From contig JAFYIW010000075.1 in the NCBI GenBank assembly GCA_017538465.1, positions 1 to 6,485 of the forward strand: a stretch of DNA of 6,485 bases, given 5' to 3'. The translations under genes and the position numbers were made by a program. Numbering within the stretch: position 1 is the first letter of the stretch; each line of letters starts with the position of its first letter. The notes below the pieces were generated by a model, which saw only the letters and a list, made by a program, of their open reading frames with translations, did not search any database and had not been told where the DNA came from. This document shows, piece after piece, positions 1 to 5,800 of this stretch. The DNA is from Victivallales bacterium. Its GTDB lineage: Bacteria; Verrucomicrobiota; Lentisphaeria; Oligosphaerales; Oligosphaeraceae.

Positions 1-164
1 GATCTCGTTGCCGTCGGCGTCGCACCCGCCCGGCGTGAGCGTATGCTCGTGCTCATAATTCTTTGGAGGAATCTTCGTCAGTCTGCGGAAAAATGATTGG
101 GACAAGTTATGGTAAGCAGAGGCGTGAAGTTTCGCGCTCTTCACCACCGGATGTCACAACCCCT
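1..164. other. Upstream spacer, possibly with the edge of a divergent gene
   Basis: No complete gene is visible here. On the minus strand the frame whose codons end at multiples of three reads NYEHEHTLTPGGCDADGNEI towards the left edge. It has mostly G or C at third codon positions, which is coding-like, but no convincing start. Candidates are TTG at 103-105 or an ATT at 70-72, neither with a Shine-Dalgarno. A plus-strand frame is also open from base 1 to a TGA at 94-96. I cannot tell which, if either, is translated, and I recognise neither peptide. GGAGGA at 65-70 looks like a ribosome-binding site but has no in-frame ATG, GTG or TTG at a suitable distance. Confidence 0.3.
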
Positions 165-1433
165 ATGGAAACTCTGGAATACCGCGAACAGATACCGATT
201 CGACCTGCCGTCTATGATGTCGTGGTGGCCGGCGGCGGCGTGGCGGGCGTGGCGGCCGCCTTGACCGTTGCCCGTGCCGGCAAAAGGGCATTGCTGGTCG
301 AGAAGAGCAACCTCCTGGGGGGATTGGGCACCCTGGGACAAGTCAACCTCTTTGTGCCGATGTGCAATGGTCGGGGCACGCAGATCATCTTTGGCCTGTG
401 CGAGGAATTGGCGCGGCTTTCACGCAGGTATGGCTGGGCGGAGGTCCCCCGCGAATGGGCGAACGGCCAGCCGTCCGAACCCACCACGGTGCGCTATTGC
501 GTGCGTTACTCGCCAGTCTGCTTCGCGATGGCGATGCTCAAGTTCCTGGAGGACTCGGGCGTGGACTTCCTGCTGGACACGATGGTCTCCACGCCGGTCA
601 TGGACGGCCGCCATTGCCGCGGAGTCGTCGTCGAGGGGAAGTCCGGCCGCGAATTCATCCGCGGAAAGATGTTCGTGGACGTCACCGGCGACGGCGACCT
701 GATGCGCCGTGCCGGGATGGAGGTGGTCATCGGCGAGAACTATGAGACCTACATGGCCAAGGCGATCACTCTGGAGTCCTGCCGTCAGGCGGTGGAGAGC
801 GGCGACATCGGGCGAGCCTTCGAGCTGAGCTTCGGGGGGCCGGCCGACCTCTACGGACATCAGCAGCCGGAGGGGATGCCGAAATGGCATGGCGTTTCCA
901 CCGACGAGACGACCGCATATCTCGTGCGCAACCAGAAGTGCCTGCTCCGGAAATACGAACAGACCCCGGCCAACACCTACGAGCTCCTGATTCCGCTGAT
1001 GCCGCAGTCGCGCACCAGCTGCCGCATCGCGGGAGAATATGTCCTGCGGGCGGAGGACGCCTATCGGCATTTCGAGGATTCGGTCGGGGCCATCTGCGAC
1101 TTTGACCGCAGGGATTTCCTCTACGAAGTCCCTTATCGGACGCTCTTCCAGAAGGGCTACGACAACATCGCGACCGCCGGACGGTGCGCGGCCGGAACCG
1201 GCTACGGCTGGGATGTCCTGCGGGTCATTCCCCCGGCCATCATCACAGGGCAGGCCATCGGCAATGCGGCCAGCCTTGCGCTGGACACCGGCCGGGGCTT
1301 CGATTCCATTGAGGTCGCCGCCCTCCAGAAACGCCAGGCCGACCAGAACGTGATGATTCATTTTGACGACGCGCTGGTGCCATCGGACTCCGCCTCCAGC
1401 GGCGGGTACGCTCCCGCCTTCGGCCATGTCTGA
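165..1433 (+). CDS. FAD-dependent oxidoreductase (FAD_oxidored family)
   Basis: This is a 422-residue flavoprotein of the FAD_oxidored (PF12831) type, probably cytoplasmic with non-covalent FAD. From the chosen start, residues 17-28 form the first Rossmann strand and the GxGxxG loop (YDVVVAGGGVAG). Glu46 ends the second strand (LLVEK), where it would bind the adenosine ribose. GGLGTLGQ (52-59) is the family GGxxTxG loop. DVTGDGD (172-178) is the second FAD motif. The C-terminal part carries VPYRTLF, the AGRC stretch and GQAIGNAASLAL (to about 373), as in family members. The start is uncertain. TTG at 63 (456 aa) and ATG at 93 (446 aa) are in frame, but ATG 165 leaves the roughly 17-residue lead usual before the first strand. 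None has a good Shine-Dalgarno. The substrate is unknown; neighbours give no pathway clue. Confidence 0.88.
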   Translation: METLEYREQIPIRPAVYDVVVAGGGVAGVAAALTVARAGKRALLVEKSNLLGGLGTLGQVNLFVPMCNGRGTQIIFGLCEELARLSRRYGWAEVPREWANGQPSEPTTVRYCVRYSPVCFAMAMLKFLEDSGVDFLLDTMVSTPVMDGRHCRGVVVEGKSGREFIRGKMFVDVTGDGDLMRRAGMEVVIGENYETYMAKAITLESCRQAVESGDIGRAFELSFGGPADLYGHQQPEGMPKWHGVSTDETTAYLVRNQKCLLRKYEQTPANTYELLIPLMPQSRTSCRIAGEYVLRAEDAYRHFEDSVGAICDFDRRDFLYEVPYRTLFQKGYDNIATAGRCAAGTGYGWDVLRVIPPAIITGQAIGNAASLALDTGRGFDSIEVAALQKRQADQNVMIHFDDALVPSDSASSGGYAPAFGHV

Positions 1434-1434
1434 G

Positions 1435-1498
1435 GAGGTTAGAGGTTAGAGGTTAGAGGGTAGAGGTGTTAAAAGTTTAAAGGGTAAAGGGTAAAGTT
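1435..1498. repeat. Short tandem heptamer arrays (GAGGTTA, then TAAAGGG)
   Basis: GAGGTTA occurs three times in tandem (1435-1441, 1442-1448, 1449-1455), followed by variants GAGGGTA (1456-1462) and GAGGTGTTA (1463-1471). After a short link, TAAAGGG occurs twice (1478-1484, 1485-1491), followed by TAAAGTT (1492-1498). Both blocks have a 7-bp period and put G runs on the plus strand. They begin two bases after the oxidoreductase stop codon. Function is unknown. The array could be slippage-prone junk, a two-tier G-quadruplex former or part of a dispersed intergenic repeat family. Confidence 0.85.
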
Positions 1499-1537
1499 CA
1501 GGTTTCAGGTGCCGGGATCTCCGGGACTTGATCATGT

Positions 1538-1623
1538 GACCTGGTCTCTGGCCCCAGGTCCCGCCATCAGGTCTCGGGTCTCTGGTCCCGCCAGGAAGGT
1601 CCGAGGCCTGAGGTCTGGGGTCT
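1538..1623. repeat. Degenerate GGTCT / GGTCCCGCCA repeat block
   Basis: GGTCTCTGG is repeated at 1543-1551 and 1577-1585. GGTCCCGCCA is repeated at 1557-1566 and 1584-1593. GGTCT recurs at 1570-1574, 1612-1616 and 1619-1623. Within the block GACCTGG (1538-1544) and CCAGGTC (1554-1560) form a 7-bp stem with a 9-nt loop but no T-run, so it is not a standard terminator. Together with the heptamers it fills almost the whole spacer before rsmE. No recognisable promoter stands out within it. Confidence 0.7.
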
Positions 1624-1649
1624 AAATCCTGAGATTTTGAAGGGAAATC

Positions 1650-2408
1650 ATGCAGCTTCGTCGGTTTTACATCCCAACGCTGACCACAGAGGATGAGACA
1701 GTGGTCTTGCCGGAGGGGGAGAGTCAACATGCCCTGCGGGTTCTGCGGCTGTCTCCTGGCGATGAGGTGCTTTTGCTTAATGGGCAGGGGCTGGTGGCCT
1801 TGGCGGAACTTCAGGCGAGTCCGGACGGTGCCCGCAAGGGACGTCAGGCGGTCTGTCGTGTGCTGGAGATTCAGGAGCATCCGCGCCTTGAGCCACAGCT
1901 TGCTCTCTGCGTGGCGCCACCGCGCGGGAAGGCCTTTGAGTGGATTCTCAGGACTGCGACGGAGCTGGGTGTGGCCGTCGTCCAGCCGATTCTCTGCCGC
2001 TATGGCATGGCTCGTCCGGAGGGCGTCTCGGAGAATTGGCTGGAGACTCTGGCGGCGGCATTGAAGCAATCCCAGAATCCGTGGTTGCCTGAAGTGCGGG
2101 CGCCCAGAGTTTTTTCGGTTGTCCTGCAGGAGGCCATTTCCGGCGGCGAGGCGAGCATCTTCGGGGCCTCGCCGGCCGCCGAGGCTACGCCCCATCAGCC
2201 ATTGTCATCGGAGATGGCCGTGCGGGTGAGCCGCGTGTGGGTGGGACCGGAGGGCGGATTTGCCCCAGATGAAGAAGCGGCACTCCTGACGGCGGGATGC
2301 GTCCCCGTCACGATTGGCTCCTCCACGCTCCGCGTGGAGACCGCCGTGCCCGCGTTGATGGGATACCTGTGGGGATGCCGACACGCCGGAAAGGAGGAGG
2401 CCCGATGA
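1650..2408 (+). CDS. rsmE: 16S rRNA m3U1498 methyltransferase (RsmE family)
   Basis: This SPOUT-class enzyme transfers a methyl group from S-adenosylmethionine to N3 of U1498 in helix 44 of 16S rRNA. At 252 residues it has the usual length. The N-terminal PUA-like RNA-binding domain shows RRFYI (4-8) and the HALRVLRLSPGDEV stretch (27-40). The methyltransferase domain shows KAFEWILRTATELGV (94-108), and then the two knot motifs that bind SAM: VGPEGGF (198-204) and IGSSTLRVETA (222-232), matching the family's GPEGG and LGxRILRxETA. The ATG at 1650 follows AAGGGA at 1640-1645, a slightly close but usable ribosome-binding site. The stop overlaps the next start, so the downstream membrane protein is probably co-transcribed. 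IGSS replaces the more usual LGxR, a mild deviation. Confidence 0.95.
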   Translation: MQLRRFYIPTLTTEDETVVLPEGESQHALRVLRLSPGDEVLLLNGQGLVALAELQASPDGARKGRQAVCRVLEIQEHPRLEPQLALCVAPPRGKAFEWILRTATELGVAVVQPILCRYGMARPEGVSENWLETLAAALKQSQNPWLPEVRAPRVFSVVLQEAISGGEASIFGASPAAEATPHQPLSSEMAVRVSRVWVGPEGGFAPDEEAALLTAGCVPVTIGSSTLRVETAVPALMGYLWGCRHAGKEEAR

Positions 2409-2770
2409 GCATATCCACCAAAAAGCCCGGCGTTTGTTTCTTGCTTGGGCATTTGGCCCGGCGGCTTTTCTTTACGGAAAAATACCGCTTTTATACATTG
2501 GTTGGACTGCTCTTTGTTCTTTTGAATGTCCCTTTGGGATGGGGAGGGGCGGCTTTTTTTTCATTGATGGCGCTGTATTATGAAAAGCCGTTCTTTTATA
2601 AGATCGCCGGTGTTTGCTATGCCATCTCGTGGATCATGCTTGGAGCGGGCATCGTCATGGCGGGACGGGATACCGTACGTGTCTTCCGCGCCCGCATTCC
2701 CCGGGCCTGGCGTGCCTGGATACGGCTGCGCAAAGCGCGAAGCCATCCTGTGGGGCAAGGTGATTTTTGA
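2405..2770 (+). CDS. Small two-helix membrane protein, unknown function
   Basis: This 121-residue protein is not one I recognise. The start at 2405 is chosen because it overlaps the rsmE stop (ATGA, 2405-2408) and has a strong AAGGAGG at 2391-2397 with a 7-base gap. Longer in-frame readings would lie inside rsmE. Two hydrophobic stretches, about residues 30-58 (FYTLVGLLFVLLNVPLG onward) and 64-87 (FYKIAGVCYAISWIMLGAGI), suggest two membrane helices. Both the N-terminal segment (KK, RR) and the tail (R98 to R112, seven Arg and one Lys) are basic, so by the positive-inside rule both ends would be cytoplasmic. The ATGA overlap indicates translational coupling to rsmE. A role in ribosome biology is not implied by anything in the sequence. 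Confidence 0.75.
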   Translation: MSISTKKPGVCFLLGHLARRLFFTEKYRFYTLVGLLFVLLNVPLGWGGAAFFSLMALYYEKPFFYKIAGVCYAISWIMLGAGIVMAGRDTVRVFRARIPRAWRAWIRLRKARSHPVGQGDF

Positions 2771-2776
2771 CCGGAG

Positions 2777-2808
2777 ACGCCTTGCCGGATGCTTGTCCGG
2801 CAAGGCGT
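2777..2808. terminator. Perfect 13-bp hairpin between convergent genes
   Basis: ACGCCTTGCCGGA (2777-2789) pairs perfectly with TCCGGCAAGGCGT (2796-2808) around the loop TGCTTG. It begins 7 bp after the membrane-protein stop and ends 17 bp before the ssb stop, so it can serve transcripts from both sides. Neither side has a T-run, so it may act as an RNA 3'-end stabiliser or a U-tract-independent terminator. Confidence 0.6.
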
Positions 2809-2824
2809 TCAACGGGAATGAAGG

Positions 2825-3322
2825 TCAGTAGGGCACGTCGTTGCCATAGTTGGGTGGCGGAGACGGCGGCATTGGCGGGGGCTGAAGCATGCTTTGCGCG
2901 GCGGAGCGGGGCGTGTACGCGCTTTGACGGAGGGCTTGGCTGACCTCGGGGTCAATGGCGATTTGCCCCGCCTCGGCAATGGGCGCGGTGCCGTCCACAA
3001 AATGCACCCGGTCCGCGACGAGGCTAAGGCGGTGGCGATTCTGGCCCGTCTCCTTGTCCTGCCAGCTCTCCTGTTTCAGATGGCCTTCGACAAAGACCGC
3101 GCTGCCTTTCTTGAGGTAACTGGCGCAATGGTCGGCGGTCTTGCCAAAGACCGACAGCTCCAGGAAGTCGGCCGTCTCGCGGTAGCTTCCATCGCTGGCG
3201 CGGTAGCGTCGATTGATGGCGATGCTGAAGGTGCAAATGGTGGTTCCTCCCGTGGAGGACTTCAGTTGTGGGGGGATGCTGACTCGTCCAAGCAGCATCA
3301 CTTTATTGAAGGTGGCGCTCAT
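2825..3322 (-). CDS. ssb: Single-stranded DNA-binding protein
   Basis: This SSB coats single-stranded DNA during replication, repair and recombination. Residues 1 to about 108 form the OB-fold: FNKVMLLGRV (5-14), the FSIAINRRY strand (32-40), ADFLELSVFGKTADHCASYLKKGS (51-74, the canonical FGK and YLKKGS stretch), VFVEGHLKQESWQD (76-89) and a final strand VADRVHFVD. A flexible linker rich in Ala, Gln and Pro (about 110-158) leads to the tip GNDVPY. That resembles the partner-recruiting DDDIPF of other SSBs, but has one acidic residue and Tyr in place of Phe. At 165 residues the length is normal. AGGAG (plus-strand 3332-3336) lies about 9 bases before the ATG. Neither rpsF nor rplI is adjacent. 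It lies on the same strand as, and 129 bp downstream of, the hydrolase-like gene. Confidence 0.95.
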   Translation of the reverse strand: MSATFNKVMLLGRVSIPPQLKSSTGGTTICTFSIAINRRYRASDGSYRETADFLELSVFGKTADHCASYLKKGSAVFVEGHLKQESWQDKETGQNRHRLSLVADRVHFVDGTAPIAEAGQIAIDPEVSQALRQSAYTPRSAAQSMLQPPPMPPSPPPNYGNDVPY

Positions 3323-3331
3323 GAATAGTGG

Positions 3332-3336
3332 CTCCT
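3332..3336 (-). promoter_or_regulatory. Ribosome-binding site of ssb
   Basis: The minus strand reads AGGAG about nine bases before the ATG at 3322. It fixes the ssb start. I see no clear -35/-10 pair in the 129-bp gap, so ssb may be read through from the upstream gene or use a promoter I cannot recognise. Confidence 0.6.
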
Positions 3337-3431
3337 GAATGGATGGCCGATTCTCAGGCCGGCGTTGTGCATGCCGCGTCTGAAGGCGGCTTCGGAAAAT
3401 GGCGTTGCGGAAACTGCATGTCCGTTCTTGT

Positions 3432-3448
3432 GGAAGAGGCGGTCTTCC
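3432..3448 (-). terminator. Weak hairpin after the hydrolase-like gene
   Basis: GGAAGA (3432-3437) and TCTTCC (3443-3448) form a 6-bp stem with a 5-nt loop directly downstream of the stop of the minus-strand gene. There is no T-run on the minus strand, so read-through into ssb is plausible. Confidence 0.25.
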
Positions 3449-3451
3449 CGT

Positions 3452-5110
3452 TTATGGCGGGGCCTTGTTTAGGATGGATAGCGTGAGGCGGCTGGTGCCG
3501 CGAGTGTCCAGTTCGACGGTGTTGTGCGCGGTGCGCGGAACCGGGCAAGGCGCGTGGTCTGTGGCAGGGAGGGTATTGAGGCTGAGAGAGTATCGCGGGA
3601 AGTCGTTGGAGGATAATTCCAGACGAAGTCGGCTGCCGGACGGAAGGCGGCAGAGAGTCGGGGTGAGGGAAAAGGAAAGGATGGTGGAAGAGTCCATGCC
3701 GGGCGAGAAGGCAACCAGATTCTCCGCACCGTGACGCAGAGCCAGGCGCATGGCTCCGTAGGCGATGGTCTGGGAGGTGCCGAGCGCCGGCGAGGGCGGG
3801 AGCGCCACCAGACGGGCCAGAAACTGCGTGTCCGGACGATTGGAGGAGACGCGCAGACGCAAACGGGGCTGCCCGGCCAATGTCAGCTCGTCAGGAAAAG
3901 GCGTTGAGGTAAACGCGAGCGCGTCGGCGCGGATGGCCAAAGGCAGCTGGCAGACGCCGAAGGCGGGAAGGCCAGCCGTTAGACCCCAGGAATTCCCCGG
4001 GGGGATGACGGGGGCGCACCGGGGATTGTCAAGGTAATCGCAGGAGGATGCGGCGTTGGGGGCGGCGGACGCCAATTTCCCGGGCTGCAGGAAAAGCTTC
4101 TGGCTCTCCATGTCCAGGCTAGGCCAGTTCGTCCACTGCCGCCAATGGACGGCGCCATCCAGCTTTCGGATAAGATAATGGATGTTTCGCGCATTGCGGG
4201 AACGGCGTGTCTTTTTCCCCGCAGTTTGCGTGAGCCAGGCCAATAGCCGCTGGCAGACCGGCGAGCGGCTGTCACTGTCCAATAGCGCTTCATCATCCCA
4301 GTCCCCCATCCACAATTCCAAGGGTGCGTTGTTATGGGCCGAAAGCACTTCCGCCAGTGCCAGGGTGCCTGCCCCGGTAAGGGCGGCTGTCCCTCCGCAC
4401 AGGAAAACCGGGCAGTCGGGCAATTGCCGCGCGAAAGCCTGTGGGCAAAGGGCGGGAGATTTCCAGAAGGCATTCCATGTCGGACTGTCACGCAGAGTCA
4501 GCACCCATTCCTCCAGAGATGGAACGGAGGAATAGGGAGACAGCCCGGCCTGCCAGCGGGGATGGAGCAGCCATTCCGCAAAGTCGGCACGGGATGGACG
4601 GGAGCGGGCGGGCAGCCAACGCGTCAGGGCGAATAGCGCCTCACCGTGCGGCACTCCATTGTTGCACAGTCCCGACTGGAAATGCGATGCGGTCACGCCG
4701 CTGAGAGCCAGGCCGCAAAGGAACTCGGGCGGCGTCCGCAGCGCCAAGGCCAGAGCGGCCTGTCCGGCATAGCCAAAGCCAAAGGGGAGGATGCCGCCGG
4801 CGCCCAAAAAGGCCTCACGGCGCAGATGCCGCAAGGTGTCCTCGCCATCTGCGGACTCCTGCGCATACGGATAAAACTGCCCGCCGGAGCCACCCCGCCC
4901 GCGCACCGACTGCAATACCACCCGATACCCTAGCGCGGCACAGCTCCGGGCCAGCGCGGACACCCCCGCCAGCGGCTCCGCAGTGCGGCACAGCAGCAAG
5001 GGTGATGAGGCTGAAGGAAACGGCGGGGCCCAAAGTTCACCGGCCAAACAGACGCCATCACGCAATTTGACCGGAAAAGGGGTCGGATATAATGAAAATG
5101 GGTGAGTCAT
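3452..5110 (-). CDS. CocE/NonD-type alpha/beta-hydrolase, probably catalytically inactive
   Basis: This 552-residue protein has the full architecture of the CocE/NonD (peptidase S15-like) hydrolases. An alpha/beta-hydrolase domain opens with KLRDGVCLAGELWAPP (15-30) and GYRVVLQSVRGRGGSGGQF (61-79). A helical cap region covers roughly 145-230. The C-terminal jelly-roll (about 320-510) shows WRQWTNWP, CDYLDNPRCAPV, ADALAFTSTPF, RLRVSSNRPDTQFLARLV and SGSRLRLELSSNDFPRY. Family members cleave esters or amides with a Ser-Asp-His triad. Here the nucleophile motif GxSYxG reads GFGYAG (111-116) with Gly113. The GGWYD site reads GGTAA (Ala243). GPWTH reads GDWDD (Asp273). The RxPY oxyanion tyrosine aligns with Glu45 (RTAE). 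The frame is intact, so this looks like a maintained pseudoenzyme. No signal peptide is evident and the ATG lacks a Shine-Dalgarno. The alignment is by eye. Confidence 0.85.
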   Translation of the reverse strand: MTHPFSLYPTPFPVKLRDGVCLAGELWAPPFPSASSPLLLCRTAEPLAGVSALARSCAALGYRVVLQSVRGRGGSGGQFYPYAQESADGEDTLRHLRREAFLGAGGILPFGFGYAGQAALALALRTPPEFLCGLALSGVTASHFQSGLCNNGVPHGEALFALTRWLPARSRPSRADFAEWLLHPRWQAGLSPYSSVPSLEEWVLTLRDSPTWNAFWKSPALCPQAFARQLPDCPVFLCGGTAALTGAGTLALAEVLSAHNNAPLELWMGDWDDEALLDSDSRSPVCQRLLAWLTQTAGKKTRRSRNARNIHYLIRKLDGAVHWRQWTNWPSLDMESQKLFLQPGKLASAAPNAASSCDYLDNPRCAPVIPPGNSWGLTAGLPAFGVCQLPLAIRADALAFTSTPFPDELTLAGQPRLRLRVSSNRPDTQFLARLVALPPSPALGTSQTIAYGAMRLALRHGAENLVAFSPGMDSSTILSFSLTPTLCRLPSGSRLRLELSSNDFPRYSLSLNTLPATDHAPCPVPRTAHNTVELDTRGTSRLTLSILNKAPP

Positions 5111-5151
5111 TGAGTTGAAAATGAAATCAAAAATGAAATTGTCTGTGGCAA

Positions 5152-5164
5152 ATATACTGTATAT
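5152..5164. promoter_or_regulatory. 13-bp palindrome overlapping the leftward -10
   Basis: ATATACTGTATAT has perfect 6-bp arms around a central base. It overlaps the candidate -10 box of the leftward promoter, a position typical of a repressor operator. No regulator gene is in the window. Confidence 0.3.
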
Positions 5165-5183
5165 CGTCTGTAGTTGATTGCAA
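5156..5183 (-). promoter_or_regulatory. Candidate promoter of the CocE-like gene
   Basis: On the minus strand TTGCAA (5183-5178) is followed after 16 bases by TACAGT (5161-5156), giving about four of six matches at each box. The predicted start lies about 40 bases before the ATG at 5110. The region is sharply AT-rich compared with the flanking genes. Confidence 0.35.
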
Positions 5184-5212
5184 ATTTATTTTCAAAAATA
5201 TTTCAAAATTGT

Positions 5213-5240
5213 TTGCAATTTGAATTTGAAGGGCTATTTT
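5213..5240 (+). promoter_or_regulatory. Candidate promoter of the small exported protein
   Basis: TTGCAA (5213-5218), a 16-base spacer and TATTTT (5235-5240) mirror the leftward promoter. The two -35-like boxes lie inside an inverted repeat, ATTGCAAA (5177-5184) and TTTGCAAT (5212-5219). Transcription would start near 5247, leaving a leader of about 150 nt. Confidence 0.35.
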
Positions 5241-5279
5241 AGCATTGCCGTCTTCTGGTTGTCGTCTGATGAAAACTGC

Positions 5280-5373
5280 ACTCGGCCATGTCAGCGTCCA
5301 ACAGGAGTCGGCGTGTTTGTCATCCTGATGCATGCGTGTCACATGGTCAGGCATTTTTTCCAACTGGCCGAGT
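5280..5373 (+). promoter_or_regulatory. Structured 5' leader with nested stems
   Basis: ACTCGGCCA (5280-5288) pairs perfectly with TGGCCGAGT (5365-5373), closing a 76-nt interior. Inside it CCTGA (5324-5328) with TCAGG (5347-5351) and CATG (5331-5334) with CATG (5342-5345) form a hairpin, followed by six T at 5354-5359. The outer right arm ends 8 bases before the GAGGAG ribosome-binding site. The arrangement resembles an attenuator or a riboregulator, but I match it to no known riboswitch class. Confidence 0.35.
5324..5359 (+). terminator. Terminator-like hairpin plus T6 in the leader
   Basis: Stem CCTGA/TCAGG, a small asymmetric internal loop, then CATG/CATG with a 7-nt loop. T6 follows after two bases. 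If real, it would end transcription before the coding region. The stem is short and interrupted, so termination may be conditional or weak. Confidence 0.3.
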
Positions 5374-5395
5374 CGAACTCAGAGGAGAAAACAAC

Positions 5396-5743
5396 ATGAG
5401 GAAAATCGGCGTTCTGTTTTTGGCGTCGCTGCTGGCGTTTGGCGGCATGAGTCTGGGGGCGGAGGAAGCGGTCGGTTCTGGGGGTTCTGCCGTGCAGTCC
5501 CAGGTAGTTGTCCAGAAGGACCCGGTGAAGCAGTTGCGTGGCAAATTGCTGTACAAGCGGAATCAGATTCGGAAGCTGGAGCGTGAGGCAATTGCGTCGG
5601 ATCCGACCCTTGAAGGGAAAGTGAATGACCTGGAGAGCGAGCGTCAAAGTCTCTATGTGACGGTGAAGCCGGAATTGGCGGAGCTCTACGCCGCCGAGAA
5701 GGAGCTCCAGAGCCAAATCGATGCCATCAAGCCTGAAAAATAG
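5396..5743 (+). CDS. Small exported coiled-coil protein, unknown function
   Basis: This 115-residue protein is unrecognised. The start at 5396 is supported by GAGGAG at 5382-5387 with an 8-base gap, and by the signal peptide that begins there: MRK, then a hydrophobic core (IGVLFLASLLAFGGMSL), then LGA before EE, so cleavage is likely after Ala22. A Gly/Ser/Val/Gln-rich segment (about 23-42) follows. The rest (about 45-115) is highly charged with leucine-like spacing, for example LRGKLLYKRNQIRKLEREA, VNDLESERQSL and AELYAAEKELQSQIDAI, which predicts one or two helices in a coiled coil. There is no cysteine in the mature part. It is probably periplasmic or outer-membrane associated; I see no lipobox. 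It is monocistronic, with its own divergent promoter region, structured leader and strong terminator. Confidence 0.82.
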   Translation: MRKIGVLFLASLLAFGGMSLGAEEAVGSGGSAVQSQVVVQKDPVKQLRGKLLYKRNQIRKLEREAIASDPTLEGKVNDLESERQSLYVTVKPELAELYAAEKELQSQIDAIKPEK

Positions 5744-5769
5744 TCTCCGGGAAAACACGGACTGTTGTG

Positions 5770-5797
5770 CTCCCCTGGGCTTCCGGGGGAGTTTTTT
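5770..5797 (+). terminator. Rho-independent terminator
   Basis: CTCCCCTGG (5770-5778) pairs with CCGGGGGAG (5783-5791) with one G-T wobble around the tetraloop GCTT, and six T follow directly (5792-5797). It lies 26 bases after the stop of the exported protein and has the classical intrinsic form. Confidence 0.9.
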
Positions 5798-5800
5798 AGG

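Noticed and set aside
420..1427. 335-codon minus-strand open frame opposite the oxidoreductase
   Set aside because: It lies wholly antisense to a gene with clear FAD motifs, shows no recognisable domain, and is the kind of long shadow frame expected from GC-rich third codon positions.
1446..2195. 249-codon minus-strand open frame across the repeat spacer and rsmE
   Set aside because: Half of it is translated repeat sequence and the rest is antisense to rsmE; no start signal or domain is visible.
5157..5176. LexA-like box (TACTGTATAT half-site)
   Set aside because: Only the left half fits the enterobacterial consensus; the right half does not, and LexA sites differ between phyla. Retained only as a palindrome.
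5288..5395. N-terminal extension of the exported protein from ATG 5288
   Set aside because: It lacks a Shine-Dalgarno and would bury the signal peptide behind 36 residues; GAGGAG before 5396 fixes the start.
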